In this document: positions 1 through 8,607 of the stretch, piece by piece | Layout of the letters: each line of letters starts with the position of its first letter | Numbering within the stretch: position 1 is the first letter of the stretch | From: Alphaproteobacteria bacterium | GTDB taxonomy: Bacteria; Pseudomonadota; Alphaproteobacteria; Rhizobiales; Methyloligellaceae | Assembly (NCBI GenBank): GCA_016869535.1 | Contig: VGDX01000001.1 | Span: 1-64,000 of the forward strand | DNA: 64,000 nt | Direction: 5' to 3' | Position numbers and translations under genes: made by a program | The notes under the pieces: model-generated | Databases searched by the model: none | Told to the model about the DNA's origin: nothing | The model's input: only the letters and a program-made list of their open reading frames with translations

Positions 1-89
1 CCACCATCCGACGCCAACATGCGGCGCCCAAAGAGGCTGACCGCGGAGAGAACTCTGAACCCGGCGAGACGCGACCAAAAAGGCTATGC

Positions 90-287
90 TTGACACCCGC
101 GATTAGAGAACTTCAGTGGGGGAGGATTAGTGAGTCTGGCAGAGTGCGTGGTTATATGTGGCAGGGCGCGCATTCAAATGGATGGCCCACAGTGAAGGTT
201 ATTTACACAATCGAAGGTGAGGATTTAATCGTTATCCATGAAGCCACGTTCGAAACCCCAGGACACTACCGGAAAGGCCTCGCCTAA
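90..287 (+). CDS. small hypothetical protein, 65 aa
   Basis: Short reading frame that opens with TTG, with a purine-rich AAAAAGG about 7 bases upstream. The product is a compact mixed alpha/beta sequence with three tryptophans and no recognisable motif, signal peptide or membrane segment. Its 3' end overlaps the next small frame by 50 bases in another phase, which is long for genuinely co-translated genes, so one of the pair may be spurious or may start later. I do not recognise the family. A small toxin-antitoxin-like pair is conceivable from size and arrangement only. Confidence 0.35.
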   Translation: MTPAIRELQWGRISESGRVRGYMWQGAHSNGWPTVKVIYTIEGEDLIVIHEATFETPGHYRKGLA

Positions 288-420
288 AGCTCAATCCACG
301 CGCTTTCGCAAAGCCGCACGGGAAGCTGGCGTCGATCCCGATGCGGATATTGACGAGGTGATGCGGCGGCTTGCCGGTCAACCCAAGGCAAGCACGAAGC
401 ACAAAGAACCATCTAGATAA
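238..420 (+). CDS. small basic hypothetical protein, 60 aa
   Basis: ATG-started frame encoding a very hydrophilic, Lys/Arg-rich protein. The central part (about residues 22-46: RFRKAAREAG, then DPDADIDEVMRRLA) resembles short alphaproteobacterial hypothetical proteins of the pattern RF...AR..G.D....FD..L, usually of unknown function. The C-terminal tail is low-complexity and charged. It overlaps the preceding small frame by 50 bases and ends just before the convergent ClpP-like gene. Codon use is ordinary. The prediction is moderate and no function can be given. Confidence 0.4.
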   Translation: MKPRSKPQDTTGKASPKAQSTRFRKAAREAGVDPDADIDEVMRRLAGQPKASTKHKEPSR

Positions 421-429
421 CGCTATTCA

Positions 430-1011
430 TCACGTTAGCTGAATTACGTTTGCTCCCGGCGGGAGCTGAGGAACAGCAATCTGCTGGATGAAGCCATGTC
501 CCAACGCCCATTGTGCATCATGAGTACGTTGCTCTCTAAAAAGAGCGCCCGCACGCCGAGCAGTAAGATTAGTACGGTTCGCTATAATGCCCCCAATGCG
601 CTTGTTGTCGGCAACCACACTATCCAAAACCTGACGGAGATTTCGCTCTTCCAAACGGATGGGTCCTGGCTGGTCGATACCGACGCTATGAAACATAAAT
701 GTTGATGGGGGGCTAGCTAGGCGGCTCGCCCCCGCCAAGAAAATCACGTTAGCAATTGAGTCCACGTTTCCCACGTTGTGCGTTGTTAGATTAATGGGCA
801 GTGCGAGGATCATGTTGTGCGCGTGGATGCCAGCAAGAACGTTGCCGCCATTGCTATTAACCAGCAACGTAACGTCCCTATCTTGGCTATTTGCTACACC
901 GCGAAGCGCGGCAATGAGTTCATGCGTGTTTTGGGGGTTTATATCTCGGGAAAAATGGACGTATTGCATAGCCCGATATCCTGGTTGCTCCTTTAAGGTT
1001 AGTGCAACCAT
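430..1011 (-). CDS. ClpP/crotonase-fold serine peptidase-like protein
   Basis: 193-aa protein with the ClpP/SppA-like fold pattern. The strand VTLLVNSNGGNV (about residues 47-58) matches the ClpP beta-strand and oxyanion loop (normally INSPGG). NVDSIANVIFLAG places the probable nucleophile at Ser85, and MFHSVG places the general base at His108, as in the ClpP MIHQP segment. There is no signal peptide and no ClpX/ClpA partner nearby. Family knowledge says such stand-alone ClpP-like proteins are intracellular peptidases or phage/prophage-type proteases. It is divergent from housekeeping ClpP. It is transcribed away from the DegT aminotransferase, sharing a ~78-base divergent spacer. Confidence 0.75.
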   Translation of the reverse strand: MVALTLKEQPGYRAMQYVHFSRDINPQNTHELIAALRGVANSQDRDVTLLVNSNGGNVLAGIHAHNMILALPINLTTHNVGNVDSIANVIFLAGASRLASPPSTFMFHSVGIDQPGPIRLEERNLRQVLDSVVADNKRIGGIIANRTNLTARRAGALFREQRTHDAQWALGHGFIQQIAVPQLPPGANVIQLT

Positions 1012-1089
1012 AGCAGGCCGTGTTCATCAAGTATACAATCACCTAAAAGAATAGCGATCTTCCTCGGCTCTCACGAAAGGAGAATACAA

Positions 1090-2265
1090 TTGGCCGTTTT
1101 GAAGCCATCGACGCCAATCGTGCCTGAGCCTCTTCCCTTTATCGACCTTCAGGCTCAGCGTAAGCGTATCGGCAATCATATTGACAAAGCTGTGGCCCGC
1201 GTAATGGAGCATGGACAATTTGTTCTCGGGCCGGAAGTGAAGCAGCTTGAAGATGCCTTGGCACAATTTTGCGGCGCCAGGCACGCGATAACTTGCGCCA
1301 ACGGCACCGACGCCCTCATCCTCGTGCTCATGGCCGAGGGTATCGGTCCAGGCGATGCGGTGTTCGTACCGAGCTTTACCTTCGTAGCGACAGGAGAGTG
1401 CGTCGCTCTACGGCGTGCCACTCCAGTGTTCGTGGATGTCGATCCGCGCAGCTTCAACATGGAACCGGCAAGTCTCGATCGGGCTATCACCGTTGCCTCG
1501 AAGGCTGGGCTTACACCGCGCATGGTCATAGCCGTGGATCTCTTCGGCAGACCTGCCGACTATTCCGCACTTCGTACGGTTACCGACAAGCACGGGCTCA
1601 CACTTGTCGCTGATGCGGCGCAATCCTTCGGCGCACGGCTTGGCGAGACCCGCGTTGGGGTGCTGGCGGACTACACCACGGCGAGTTTTTTTCCGGCCAA
1701 GCCGCTCGGCTGTTACGGGGACGGTGGCGCGATCCTCATTAACGATGACACCAAAGCCGAGCTATTGTTGTCACTCAGGCTCCACGGGCAGGGGAATGAT
1801 AGATATGATAATGTTCGGATCGGCCTGAACAGCCGGCTTGACACGCTACAAGCTGCTATTCTCCTCGAGAAGCTACGCATCTTCGATAGCGAGATCGAGG
1901 CCCGTAATGAAGCCGCTCGCCGCTACAACGCTTTATTGTCAGATATCGCTGTTACTCCGGAAATGGACCAGGGAATTACCTCGGTCTGGGCACAGTACAC
2001 GATCCTGCTTAGCGATAGCGGCACCCGCAAGGCTGTACAGTCAAGCTGTGCCGCGTCCGGGGTGCCGACCGCAATCTATTATCCAATTCCACTCCATAGA
2101 CAGACCGGCTACCGTGAATTTTCTATGGATCCAGAAGGACTGCCACACTCGGATTGGCTTGCCGAGCGAGTCCTGAGCCTGCCGATGCACCCTTATCTTA
2201 CCGCCGCTGCTCAAGAACAGATTTCACGTGCCGTGTCTGACGGCATCTTGGCTGGCGCTACTTAG
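1090..2265 (+). CDS. DegT/DnrJ/EryC1/StrS sugar aminotransferase
   Basis: 391-aa PLP-dependent aminotransferase expected to convert a nucleotide-linked keto-sugar to the amino-sugar, as in WecE, WbpE and DesV. It has the family entry motif FIDLQAQ at 17-23, the cofactor-pocket NGTDAL at 71-76, VADAAQ around Asp175-Gln178, and the Schiff-base lysine in FFPAKPLG at Lys204. Length is typical of the family. The start is TTG, chosen because a strong GAAAGGAG lies about 8 bases upstream and the conserved N-terminus begins soon after. It is convergent with the next gene (4-base overlap of the ends). The precise sugar cannot be read from sequence. Confidence 0.93.
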   Translation: MAVLKPSTPIVPEPLPFIDLQAQRKRIGNHIDKAVARVMEHGQFVLGPEVKQLEDALAQFCGARHAITCANGTDALILVLMAEGIGPGDAVFVPSFTFVATGECVALRRATPVFVDVDPRSFNMEPASLDRAITVASKAGLTPRMVIAVDLFGRPADYSALRTVTDKHGLTLVADAAQSFGARLGETRVGVLADYTTASFFPAKPLGCYGDGGAILINDDTKAELLLSLRLHGQGNDRYDNVRIGLNSRLDTLQAAILLEKLRIFDSEIEARNEAARRYNALLSDIAVTPEMDQGITSVWAQYTILLSDSGTRKAVQSSCAASGVPTAIYYPIPLHRQTGYREFSMDPEGLPHSDWLAERVLSLPMHPYLTAAAQEQISRAVSDGILAGAT

Positions 2266-4541
2266 GCCCTTAACCCGCTCGACCGGCTCCGGTCGCTATT
2301 GTCACAATCGTCGGCAGTCTCGAGCAATTCCGGATATGCTTCGAGGAAGGGAAGCACAGGCTTCGCTGCACCGAACATGTAAGGATTCCCGGCTAGCGCC
2401 AGGCGATATTGCCGCATTAGCGGATGGTCCTCTTTCACGCAAGCAAACTTGCTAGTGAGTGTTTTGAGCTTGTAGCTAACCGCCGCCCTGATCTCCTCTG
2501 GCGTGCAATTGTGTACCTCGTAGCCGCGGCGGCGCAAAATAGCGTGGTTTACGAGTATGGATTGCATTGGTTCACGGTAGGTCTCGCGCAGCGAGAGATA
2601 CCGTCCTTTGTTCCGGTCATAGACGCGTTTGAGCGCGAAGTCGGTATTGTCGGTCCAAATCTGCCAGTCGTTAGAGATGCAATTGACGAGAAGCATAGGT
2701 GTGCCAAATGTCATGGCCACCGTAGTCAGGCCCGAGGTCGTGCCGATGACAAAGCGCGCTGTGGCGAGCAGGAAGATGTCCATCTGCTCGGATTTAAAAT
2801 CGCTATGGGCGTAATCGATCACATTCGGCATTTCCGGCAGCGGCTTCATCGAGGCGTCACCCATGCGGATCACCCAGCCGCCGCGTGAAGTAATTTCCTC
2901 GATCGCGCCGAAATAGTCTTCGATCTCGGCGCTCCGATGCTCGCTGATGGTGCCGGTGCCATCACGATAGAAGCCGCCTTCTCGCACGTGTAAGGCGACG
3001 TACCAGGCGCCCTTGGGCAGACCGAGTGCGCTAAGCTTCCAATGTCCCTCGTGTTTGTCCCTTTCCGACAATTGGAGCAAAGGCGGCCGGCCCTGATTAG
3101 CCCACAGCATTTGCGCCCGCGCTGCCGCGCGGGTCCAAGGTTCGGCAACAGGGCCATCGGATGGTAACGCCATAAACTGGTCGCCCAAAAAGCGTTGGTA
3201 AGGAAACAACTCATTCACAAGCACCTCTGACCGAACGATGCTGAAATACGGCTCCCAATAGGAAAGGTAGTGAGCATTCGAGACTTTGTTCTCGGGCGCG
3301 AGAAGCAGATGATTACCGCGCGGCAACTCGCCGAGCTCGACCATCTTTCGGTAGCTCCCAAGAAGGCCGATATGGCCGAATTGCGTCACCCACTCATAAG
3401 ACAGTATGCGCACCGGTTGGGAGGGATCGAAGTTTTTGACTTCGATCTGCAGGCAATTCAATAGCACGTCCGGAAGGGAGAAGTTCGTGGCGAGTGTTTT
3501 TTGGAACGACAATGCCTTGTTGTAAAACCGGAAGCTCTCTGCGCTGCGGCCTTGGAGGAACAGGTCTTCGGCAAACCGCACAAGATTATCGTAAATCATA
3601 AGATAGCCGGCCGACCGCAGTTCCCATTCATGAGGCTTGTATTTGAGGATGTCATAGCGGCCTGCATAGTTCTGATGGCCCATGACGATGCGAGGCTCAA
3701 GCGCCGCAGACACGTAGAAGCACGATGCAGCCTGCGAGTAATCCCCAGACATAAGGTAAGCGCGCCCAAGCATCGTCCGGGTCAAATGGCAGTCAGGGTG
3801 AATCTCTGCCGCCAAGGAGAGATAATGTCGCGCGGCCGGGATGTTGAGGCGGTAGAGATGCGCTATGCCTGCAATTAGCGCCAGGTAGTAGTTGGAGATG
3901 CCACGGTGTAGCCGGAAATCGTGGGCAATTCGCTCATAGTCTTGTGTGAAGTAGAGCGTCTGGTAATAGACGGTCGCTTCCAGGTTGGCCTGATTGAGGA
4001 TATTCGGCCGGAAAAGGAGGTTGAGGAGGCGTGCTGTTTTGATCGCTGTCTGGTATTGCCGTGCGCCAAGGTGCGCCTGTATCGAGAGGGCCAATCCATA
4101 CCGCACTATGGCGAGCGGCAACCGCGCGAAGGGACGGAGGCCAGTTCGATCCAACCAGTGGGCGAGTCGCAAGAAGTAATAGCCACTTCCATAAGGCTGG
4201 ATGGCCCTTTCAGTCAGTGGGGAAATCAGAGCAGCGATGGTCGCCAGGGCTGAACGCCTGCGATAGACGACTAAGAGAACCCGTCGGCCGGCAATGCGTA
4301 TCGGATAGACCAAATAGCCGGTGAGTCTCCGGATTGAGAAGACCTGCGGTAATCGGTCAATATGCCAGTCGCGATAAATCCTCTGAAAAATGCTGGCCTT
4401 AGCCACCCGACGTTGGGACGTGTATCCCCCGGTAGCTAGCGCATTGGCGAGACGGCGGATGCTGCCAGGCCCCGCGCCACGCTTCCCCGATTTCCGCATG
4501 TGTCCCCACAACGCACGCAAAAAAAATACCCCGTGGATCAA
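2262..4541 (-). CDS. TIGR04372-like glycosyltransferase with TPR-like region
   Basis: 759-aa protein. The N-terminal half (about residues 130-330) is helical with repeated A/Y/L spacing like tetratricopeptide repeats (for example TMLGRAYLMSGDYSQAASCF). The C-terminal part carries the pattern I associate with the TIGR04372 family of putative glycosyltransferases: ALHVREGGFYRDG, GGWVIRMGD, VIDYAHSDFKSEQMDIFL and FVIGTTSGL, a GT-B-like nucleotide-sugar pocket. It probably transfers a sugar in O-antigen or capsule assembly; donor and acceptor are unknown. A second Met 14 codons downstream could be the true start. It is divergently oriented from the HldE-like gene and ends within the aminotransferase stop region. 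Confidence 0.85.
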   Translation of the reverse strand: MIHGVFFLRALWGHMRKSGKRGAGPGSIRRLANALATGGYTSQRRVAKASIFQRIYRDWHIDRLPQVFSIRRLTGYLVYPIRIAGRRVLLVVYRRRSALATIAALISPLTERAIQPYGSGYYFLRLAHWLDRTGLRPFARLPLAIVRYGLALSIQAHLGARQYQTAIKTARLLNLLFRPNILNQANLEATVYYQTLYFTQDYERIAHDFRLHRGISNYYLALIAGIAHLYRLNIPAARHYLSLAAEIHPDCHLTRTMLGRAYLMSGDYSQAASCFYVSAALEPRIVMGHQNYAGRYDILKYKPHEWELRSAGYLMIYDNLVRFAEDLFLQGRSAESFRFYNKALSFQKTLATNFSLPDVLLNCLQIEVKNFDPSQPVRILSYEWVTQFGHIGLLGSYRKMVELGELPRGNHLLLAPENKVSNAHYLSYWEPYFSIVRSEVLVNELFPYQRFLGDQFMALPSDGPVAEPWTRAAARAQMLWANQGRPPLLQLSERDKHEGHWKLSALGLPKGAWYVALHVREGGFYRDGTGTISEHRSAEIEDYFGAIEEITSRGGWVIRMGDASMKPLPEMPNVIDYAHSDFKSEQMDIFLLATARFVIGTTSGLTTVAMTFGTPMLLVNCISNDWQIWTDNTDFALKRVYDRNKGRYLSLRETYREPMQSILVNHAILRRRGYEVHNCTPEEIRAAVSYKLKTLTSKFACVKEDHPLMRQYRLALAGNPYMFGAAKPVLPFLEAYPELLETADDCDNSDRSRSSGLRA

Positions 4542-4687
4542 CCAACTATGTCATAAAAGTTTCAAAATCCAAAGAGTGCAAAATTGGCGATATGTTGACA
4601 AGCGCTTCGATTTTCCAGCAAGACCCTCAAGGCTCTCAATGGGCCTTCTCTCTTCCAGTCCATGGTTTGCGGTAAAATCGGGCTGTC

Positions 4688-6175
4688 ATGACGGCAGTGT
4701 TAGATAATACCGAGGCAGCTATCCGAGATCTCCGGGGGCAGGTCGCACCGGGCAAGCGCATCGCCTTCGTCTCCGGCAATTTCAATATCGTACACCCAGG
4801 GCATTTGCGGCTCCTCAAATTCGCCGCCGACAGCGGCGATGCACTGGTCGTGGGCGTGAATCCCGACGGGACGCCAGGGGTAACCATTCCTGCGGATATG
4901 CGCATCGAGGGTATCCGCGCCATATCCATGGTCGATCACGCACTTCTCCTCGAAGAGCCACCCCACATTTTCATCGCCAAGCTCAAGCCCGAGATCGTGG
5001 TCAAGGGCAAGGAATATGAGGGCGACTATAATGCGGAGCAGGCTGTCGTCGATTCTTATGGCGGTCGGCTGTTGTTCAGTTCAGGCGAGGTGCGCTTTAC
5101 CTCGCTCAATCTGCTTCAACAGGAATACCTTGAGACCAATCTCTCGAATATTCAAAAGCCGCGCGACTATCCCATACGTCACGGCTTCAAGATCGACGAG
5201 CTGAAAGCCGAGGTCGGCCGTCTGAACGGAATTCGGGTGCTGGTGATCGGTGATTTGATCATCGATACCTATGTCGACTGCGAGCCGCTCGGCATGTCCC
5301 GTGAGGACCCGACTGTTGTCGTCACGCCGCTCGACCAAAAGGTCTTTGTCGGCGGCGCCGGCATCGTCGCAGCGCATGCGCGCGGTCTGGGCGCGGAAGC
5401 GAGACTCCTGACGATCGGGGGGCGCGACGAGCAGGTTCCGTTCGCGCAAGAGCAGCTCTTCGGCCTTAAGGTCGAGAACGAGATCTTGATTGACGAGACG
5501 CGGCCGACTACCCACAAAATGCGCTATCGCGCCCAAGGCAAAACCTTGCTGCGCGTGAACCGGCTACGGCAGCACGCGGCGAACCAAGAACTCGTATCGA
5601 AGATGATTAAACGGGTAGAAGATCTGCTCGATCAGACCGATCTGCTGCTATTCTCCGACTTCAACTATGGCTGTCTGCCTCAGGTTCTGGTTGACGCCGT
5701 GACGGCGTTGGCGTCAAAGCGGAATGTCATGCTTGCCGCGGACAGCCAGGCCTCCTCGCAGGTCGCCAATATCGCGCGCTTCAGGGGGATGATACTGATC
5801 ACCCCGACCGAGCACGAGGCGCGACTGGCCTTGCAAGATTTCGAGTCCGGACTTGTCATACTAGGCGATCGCCTCAAGAATGCGGCTCAGGCTGACAACG
5901 TCCTGGTAACGCTAAACGCGGAAGGTCTGCTTGTTCATGCACCGGAGGATGGCGAATACCAGACCGATCGACTACCAGCCTTCAACACATCACCTAAGGA
6001 CGTGGCAGGGGCCGGCGACTGCATGTTCACCTGCACAGCTATGGCGCTCAGGGCTGGGGTCGATATTTGGAGAAGCGCCTATCTCGGCTCGCTCGCAGCC
6101 GCGCTCCAAGTCTCGCGCGTCGGCAATCTGCCTATCGACGTTAAGGATCTGCTTGCTGAGATCGACCATACGTAG
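4688..6175 (+). CDS. HldE-type bifunctional heptose nucleotidylyltransferase/kinase, domains in reverse order
   Basis: 495-aa two-domain protein. Residues ~23-160 form a cytidylyltransferase-like domain with the nucleotide-binding HxGH motif in GNFNIVHPGH (30-39). Residues ~180-490 form a PfkB-family sugar kinase with the catalytic-base motif DVAGAGDC (438-445, Asp444). E. coli HldE has the kinase first and the nucleotidylyltransferase second, so this is the same pair inverted. The likely roles are phosphorylating heptose 7-phosphate at C1 and activating heptose 1-phosphate with a nucleotide. GmhA and GmhB homologues elsewhere in the window complete the pathway. It is followed after 18 bases by a second nucleotidylyltransferase, probably in one operon. 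Confidence 0.88.
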   Translation: MTAVLDNTEAAIRDLRGQVAPGKRIAFVSGNFNIVHPGHLRLLKFAADSGDALVVGVNPDGTPGVTIPADMRIEGIRAISMVDHALLLEEPPHIFIAKLKPEIVVKGKEYEGDYNAEQAVVDSYGGRLLFSSGEVRFTSLNLLQQEYLETNLSNIQKPRDYPIRHGFKIDELKAEVGRLNGIRVLVIGDLIIDTYVDCEPLGMSREDPTVVVTPLDQKVFVGGAGIVAAHARGLGAEARLLTIGGRDEQVPFAQEQLFGLKVENEILIDETRPTTHKMRYRAQGKTLLRVNRLRQHAANQELVSKMIKRVEDLLDQTDLLLFSDFNYGCLPQVLVDAVTALASKRNVMLAADSQASSQVANIARFRGMILITPTEHEARLALQDFESGLVILGDRLKNAAQADNVLVTLNAEGLLVHAPEDGEYQTDRLPAFNTSPKDVAGAGDCMFTCTAMALRAGVDIWRSAYLGSLAAALQVSRVGNLPIDVKDLLAEIDHT

Positions 6176-6193
6176 CCCCGCTGGCCACATCTA

Positions 6194-6907
6194 ATGCGCG
6201 CCTTGCTTCTTGCCGCAGGTTTGGGCACCCGGTTGCGCCCCTTGACCGAAACGGTGCCAAAATGTCTGGTGCGCATTCACGACAGACCACTGCTCGATTA
6301 TTGGCTCACCAATCTGTTCTCCAGCGCAGAGATAGAACGGGTGCTGGTCAACACCCATTATCATGCGGGGCCGGTTAACGAATATGTTGCCAGCACGCCC
6401 TGGCACGATCGCATCGACCTCGTGCATGAGCCAGAACTCCTCGGCACCGGCGGGACAATAAAATCCAATCTCTCTTATTTCGGCCTGGACTCGTTCCTGG
6501 TCGCGCATGCCGATAATCTCACCAATTTCGATATCGGAAGTTTCATCGCGGCGCACGAGGCGCGGCCGCCTTACTGCGCGCTCACCATGTTGGCCTTCCG
6601 CACCGACGACCCGCGTTCCTGCGGTGTGGTCGAGCTAGATAAGGAAAACATAGTACGGAAATTCCATGAGAAGGTTGCGGAACCGCCCGGCAATCTCGCC
6701 AATGCGGCAGTCTATGTCTTTTCCCCAGAGGTTGCTCGTTTCATCGGGGCCATGCCGGGCCCCTTCATCGATCTCAGCACCGAAGTGATCCCGCATTTTC
6801 TCGGCCGTATTCTCGCGGTCGAAACCAGCGGTTATCATCGTGACATCGGGAATTTGGAGAGTCTGCGGCGCGCTCATGCTGAGTTCGAATTTGAGTACAA
6901 CAATTAA
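6194..6907 (+). CDS. sugar-1-phosphate nucleotidylyltransferase (HddC/mannose-1-P guanylyltransferase-like)
   Basis: 237-aa NTP_transferase-fold enzyme. The signature LAAGLGTRLRPLT at 6-18 is followed by VPKCLV, and a metal-binding Asp lies in VAHADNL. The short length without a hexapeptide domain fits HddC or short mannose-1-phosphate guanylyltransferases rather than GlmU. It starts 18 bases after the HldE-like gene, which suggests it activates a heptose or related sugar 1-phosphate in the same pathway. Having both this enzyme and the HldE nucleotidylyltransferase domain suggests two activated sugars, or that one of the two is redundant. The substrate is inferred. Confidence 0.85.
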   Translation: MRALLLAAGLGTRLRPLTETVPKCLVRIHDRPLLDYWLTNLFSSAEIERVLVNTHYHAGPVNEYVASTPWHDRIDLVHEPELLGTGGTIKSNLSYFGLDSFLVAHADNLTNFDIGSFIAAHEARPPYCALTMLAFRTDDPRSCGVVELDKENIVRKFHEKVAEPPGNLANAAVYVFSPEVARFIGAMPGPFIDLSTEVIPHFLGRILAVETSGYHRDIGNLESLRRAHAEFEFEYNN

Positions 6908-7035
6908 ACGGCGATGAGCACCCAGATTCTCCGCTGTCGTCATAAAGGATCGCTGAGCCAAGTCCTCATTAAATTCCCATCCTTTGGAACTCTGTCGTGA
7001 CAGGCAAGAGCACAAAAGTGGTGTAGGGCGCTTCT

Positions 7036-8592
7036 ATGCTATTCAACAGTTTCGTCTTCATTTTCGCCTTCTTACCCGCGACGCTCGCCCTTTATTTTTT
7101 AGGACGACATTATCTCGGGTTACGCTATGCCAATGGTATCCTAGTTATATGCTCACTCTTCTTCTACGCTTGGTGGAGTCCGCCATATCTGCTGTTGATA
7201 GTTTTCTCGATTGTCGGCAATTTCCTGCTCTCGCGTCTTCTCTTCCGCACTTTCGGACGCTTGCAGAAGTGGATTCTTGGCATCGGCATTGGCGCTAATC
7301 TGGCGTTACTCGGTTATTTCAAATACACGGCATTTCTGGTCGATAATTTGACTAGCCTTCTTTATCTCGGTTGGCCGGTTCCTCAAATTGTTTTGCCCAT
7401 TGGAATCTCTTTCTACACCTTTCAGCAGATCGCATTCCTCGTAGATGTCGGCGGACGCCATAGGGAAACTCGAGATTTTATCAATTACGCGCTATTCATT
7501 TCGTTTTTCCCGCAGCTAATCGCCGGCCCTATCGTCTTCCACAACGAGATGATGCCGCAATTTGCGCAGCCGAAAAGCTACGCGCGCCGCCGTCTGCTCT
7601 TTGCTGTTGGGCTGACGCTTTTTGTAATCGGTCTTTCGAAAAAAGTACTGATTGCCGATTCGGTAGCACTATTTTCGACACCCGTCTTTGACGCGGCGTT
7701 GGTGGGTACTCCCCCCAGTCTCATCGAGTCCTGGGGAGGAGTGTTAGCCTATACGTTTCAGATCTATTTTGATTTCTCTGGTTACTCCGATATGGCTGCC
7801 GGACTAGCCTTGCTTTTCGGTATTCGCCTACCCATAAATTTCTTCTCCCCATACAAATCCGCCAGCATCATCGAGTTCTGGCGGCGTTGGCACATCACAC
7901 TCTCCCGCTTCTTGCGTGATTTTGTCTATATCCCATTGGGCGGGAACCGAGTTGGTGAAACACGCCGGATCATCAATATCCTCGTGACAATGCTGTTGGG
8001 TGGTATATGGCACGGCGCGGCTTGGACGTTTGCCATATGGGGGGCCCTGCACGGTATTTTTATCTGTATCAACCATATCTGGCGCAAATTGCCATGGCAC
8101 AAGTCTGCGAAGTCAGGAAGCGCACTCACAAGATTTCTCAGCCGCACATTAACTTTTATTCTCGTTGTTATCGCTTGGGCGTTTTTTCGGGCAGAGACGA
8201 CTGATAGCGCTCTGCTCATCGTGACTGGAATGTTTGGCGGGCACGGGATTGGCTTACCGGCCGGTTTGGCCAACCTTTTTGAAGCGGCAAATGCACCTTG
8301 CTCGGCATTTCGAATTTGTGGCGTAATGACCCCAAATGATATTGTGAACTGGGAATTCGGCTTACCATTGCTCGCGGCATTGCTTGCCGTGGTATGGCTG
8401 GCGCCAAACAGCTACGAATTGCTGGGGGGGTATCGGCCCATGCTATTAATCCTCGACAATCGCGTCGAACGAACCACGTGGTCGTTCAAATTGCGACTGA
8501 ATTGGAAGTACGGTATCTTGATCGGACTTCTTTTCGGCATCTGTACCATTATCATGACAGGGGAGTCGGAGTTTTTATACTTCCAATTCTAG
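7036..8592 (+). CDS. MBOAT-family O-acyltransferase (AlgI/DltB-like)
   Basis: 518-aa polytopic membrane protein with about ten hydrophobic segments. MBOAT hallmarks are present: QIYFDFSGYSDMA, the conserved SPYKSASIIEFWRRWHITLS-like segment, GGIWHGAAWTF (His326) and WGALHG with the catalytic-type His339. AlgI/PatA-type enzymes move acyl (usually acetyl) groups across the inner membrane onto polysaccharides. The following gene encodes a periplasmic SGNH-like partner only 15 bases downstream, which is the usual AlgI-AlgJ/AlgX arrangement. The natural substrate here would be the island's glycan. Confidence 0.93.
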   Translation: MLFNSFVFIFAFLPATLALYFLGRHYLGLRYANGILVICSLFFYAWWSPPYLLLIVFSIVGNFLLSRLLFRTFGRLQKWILGIGIGANLALLGYFKYTAFLVDNLTSLLYLGWPVPQIVLPIGISFYTFQQIAFLVDVGGRHRETRDFINYALFISFFPQLIAGPIVFHNEMMPQFAQPKSYARRRLLFAVGLTLFVIGLSKKVLIADSVALFSTPVFDAALVGTPPSLIESWGGVLAYTFQIYFDFSGYSDMAAGLALLFGIRLPINFFSPYKSASIIEFWRRWHITLSRFLRDFVYIPLGGNRVGETRRIINILVTMLLGGIWHGAAWTFAIWGALHGIFICINHIWRKLPWHKSAKSGSALTRFLSRTLTFILVVIAWAFFRAETTDSALLIVTGMFGGHGIGLPAGLANLFEAANAPCSAFRICGVMTPNDIVNWEFGLPLLAALLAVVWLAPNSYELLGGYRPMLLILDNRVERTTWSFKLRLNWKYGILIGLLFGICTIIMTGESEFLYFQF

Positions 8593-8607
8593 GAGCGCGG
8601 ATGGGTC

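Noticed and set aside
4595..4623. TTGACA upstream of the HldE-like gene
   Set aside because: At 17-base spacing the sequence is GCAAGA, not a -10 element, so no promoter is claimed.
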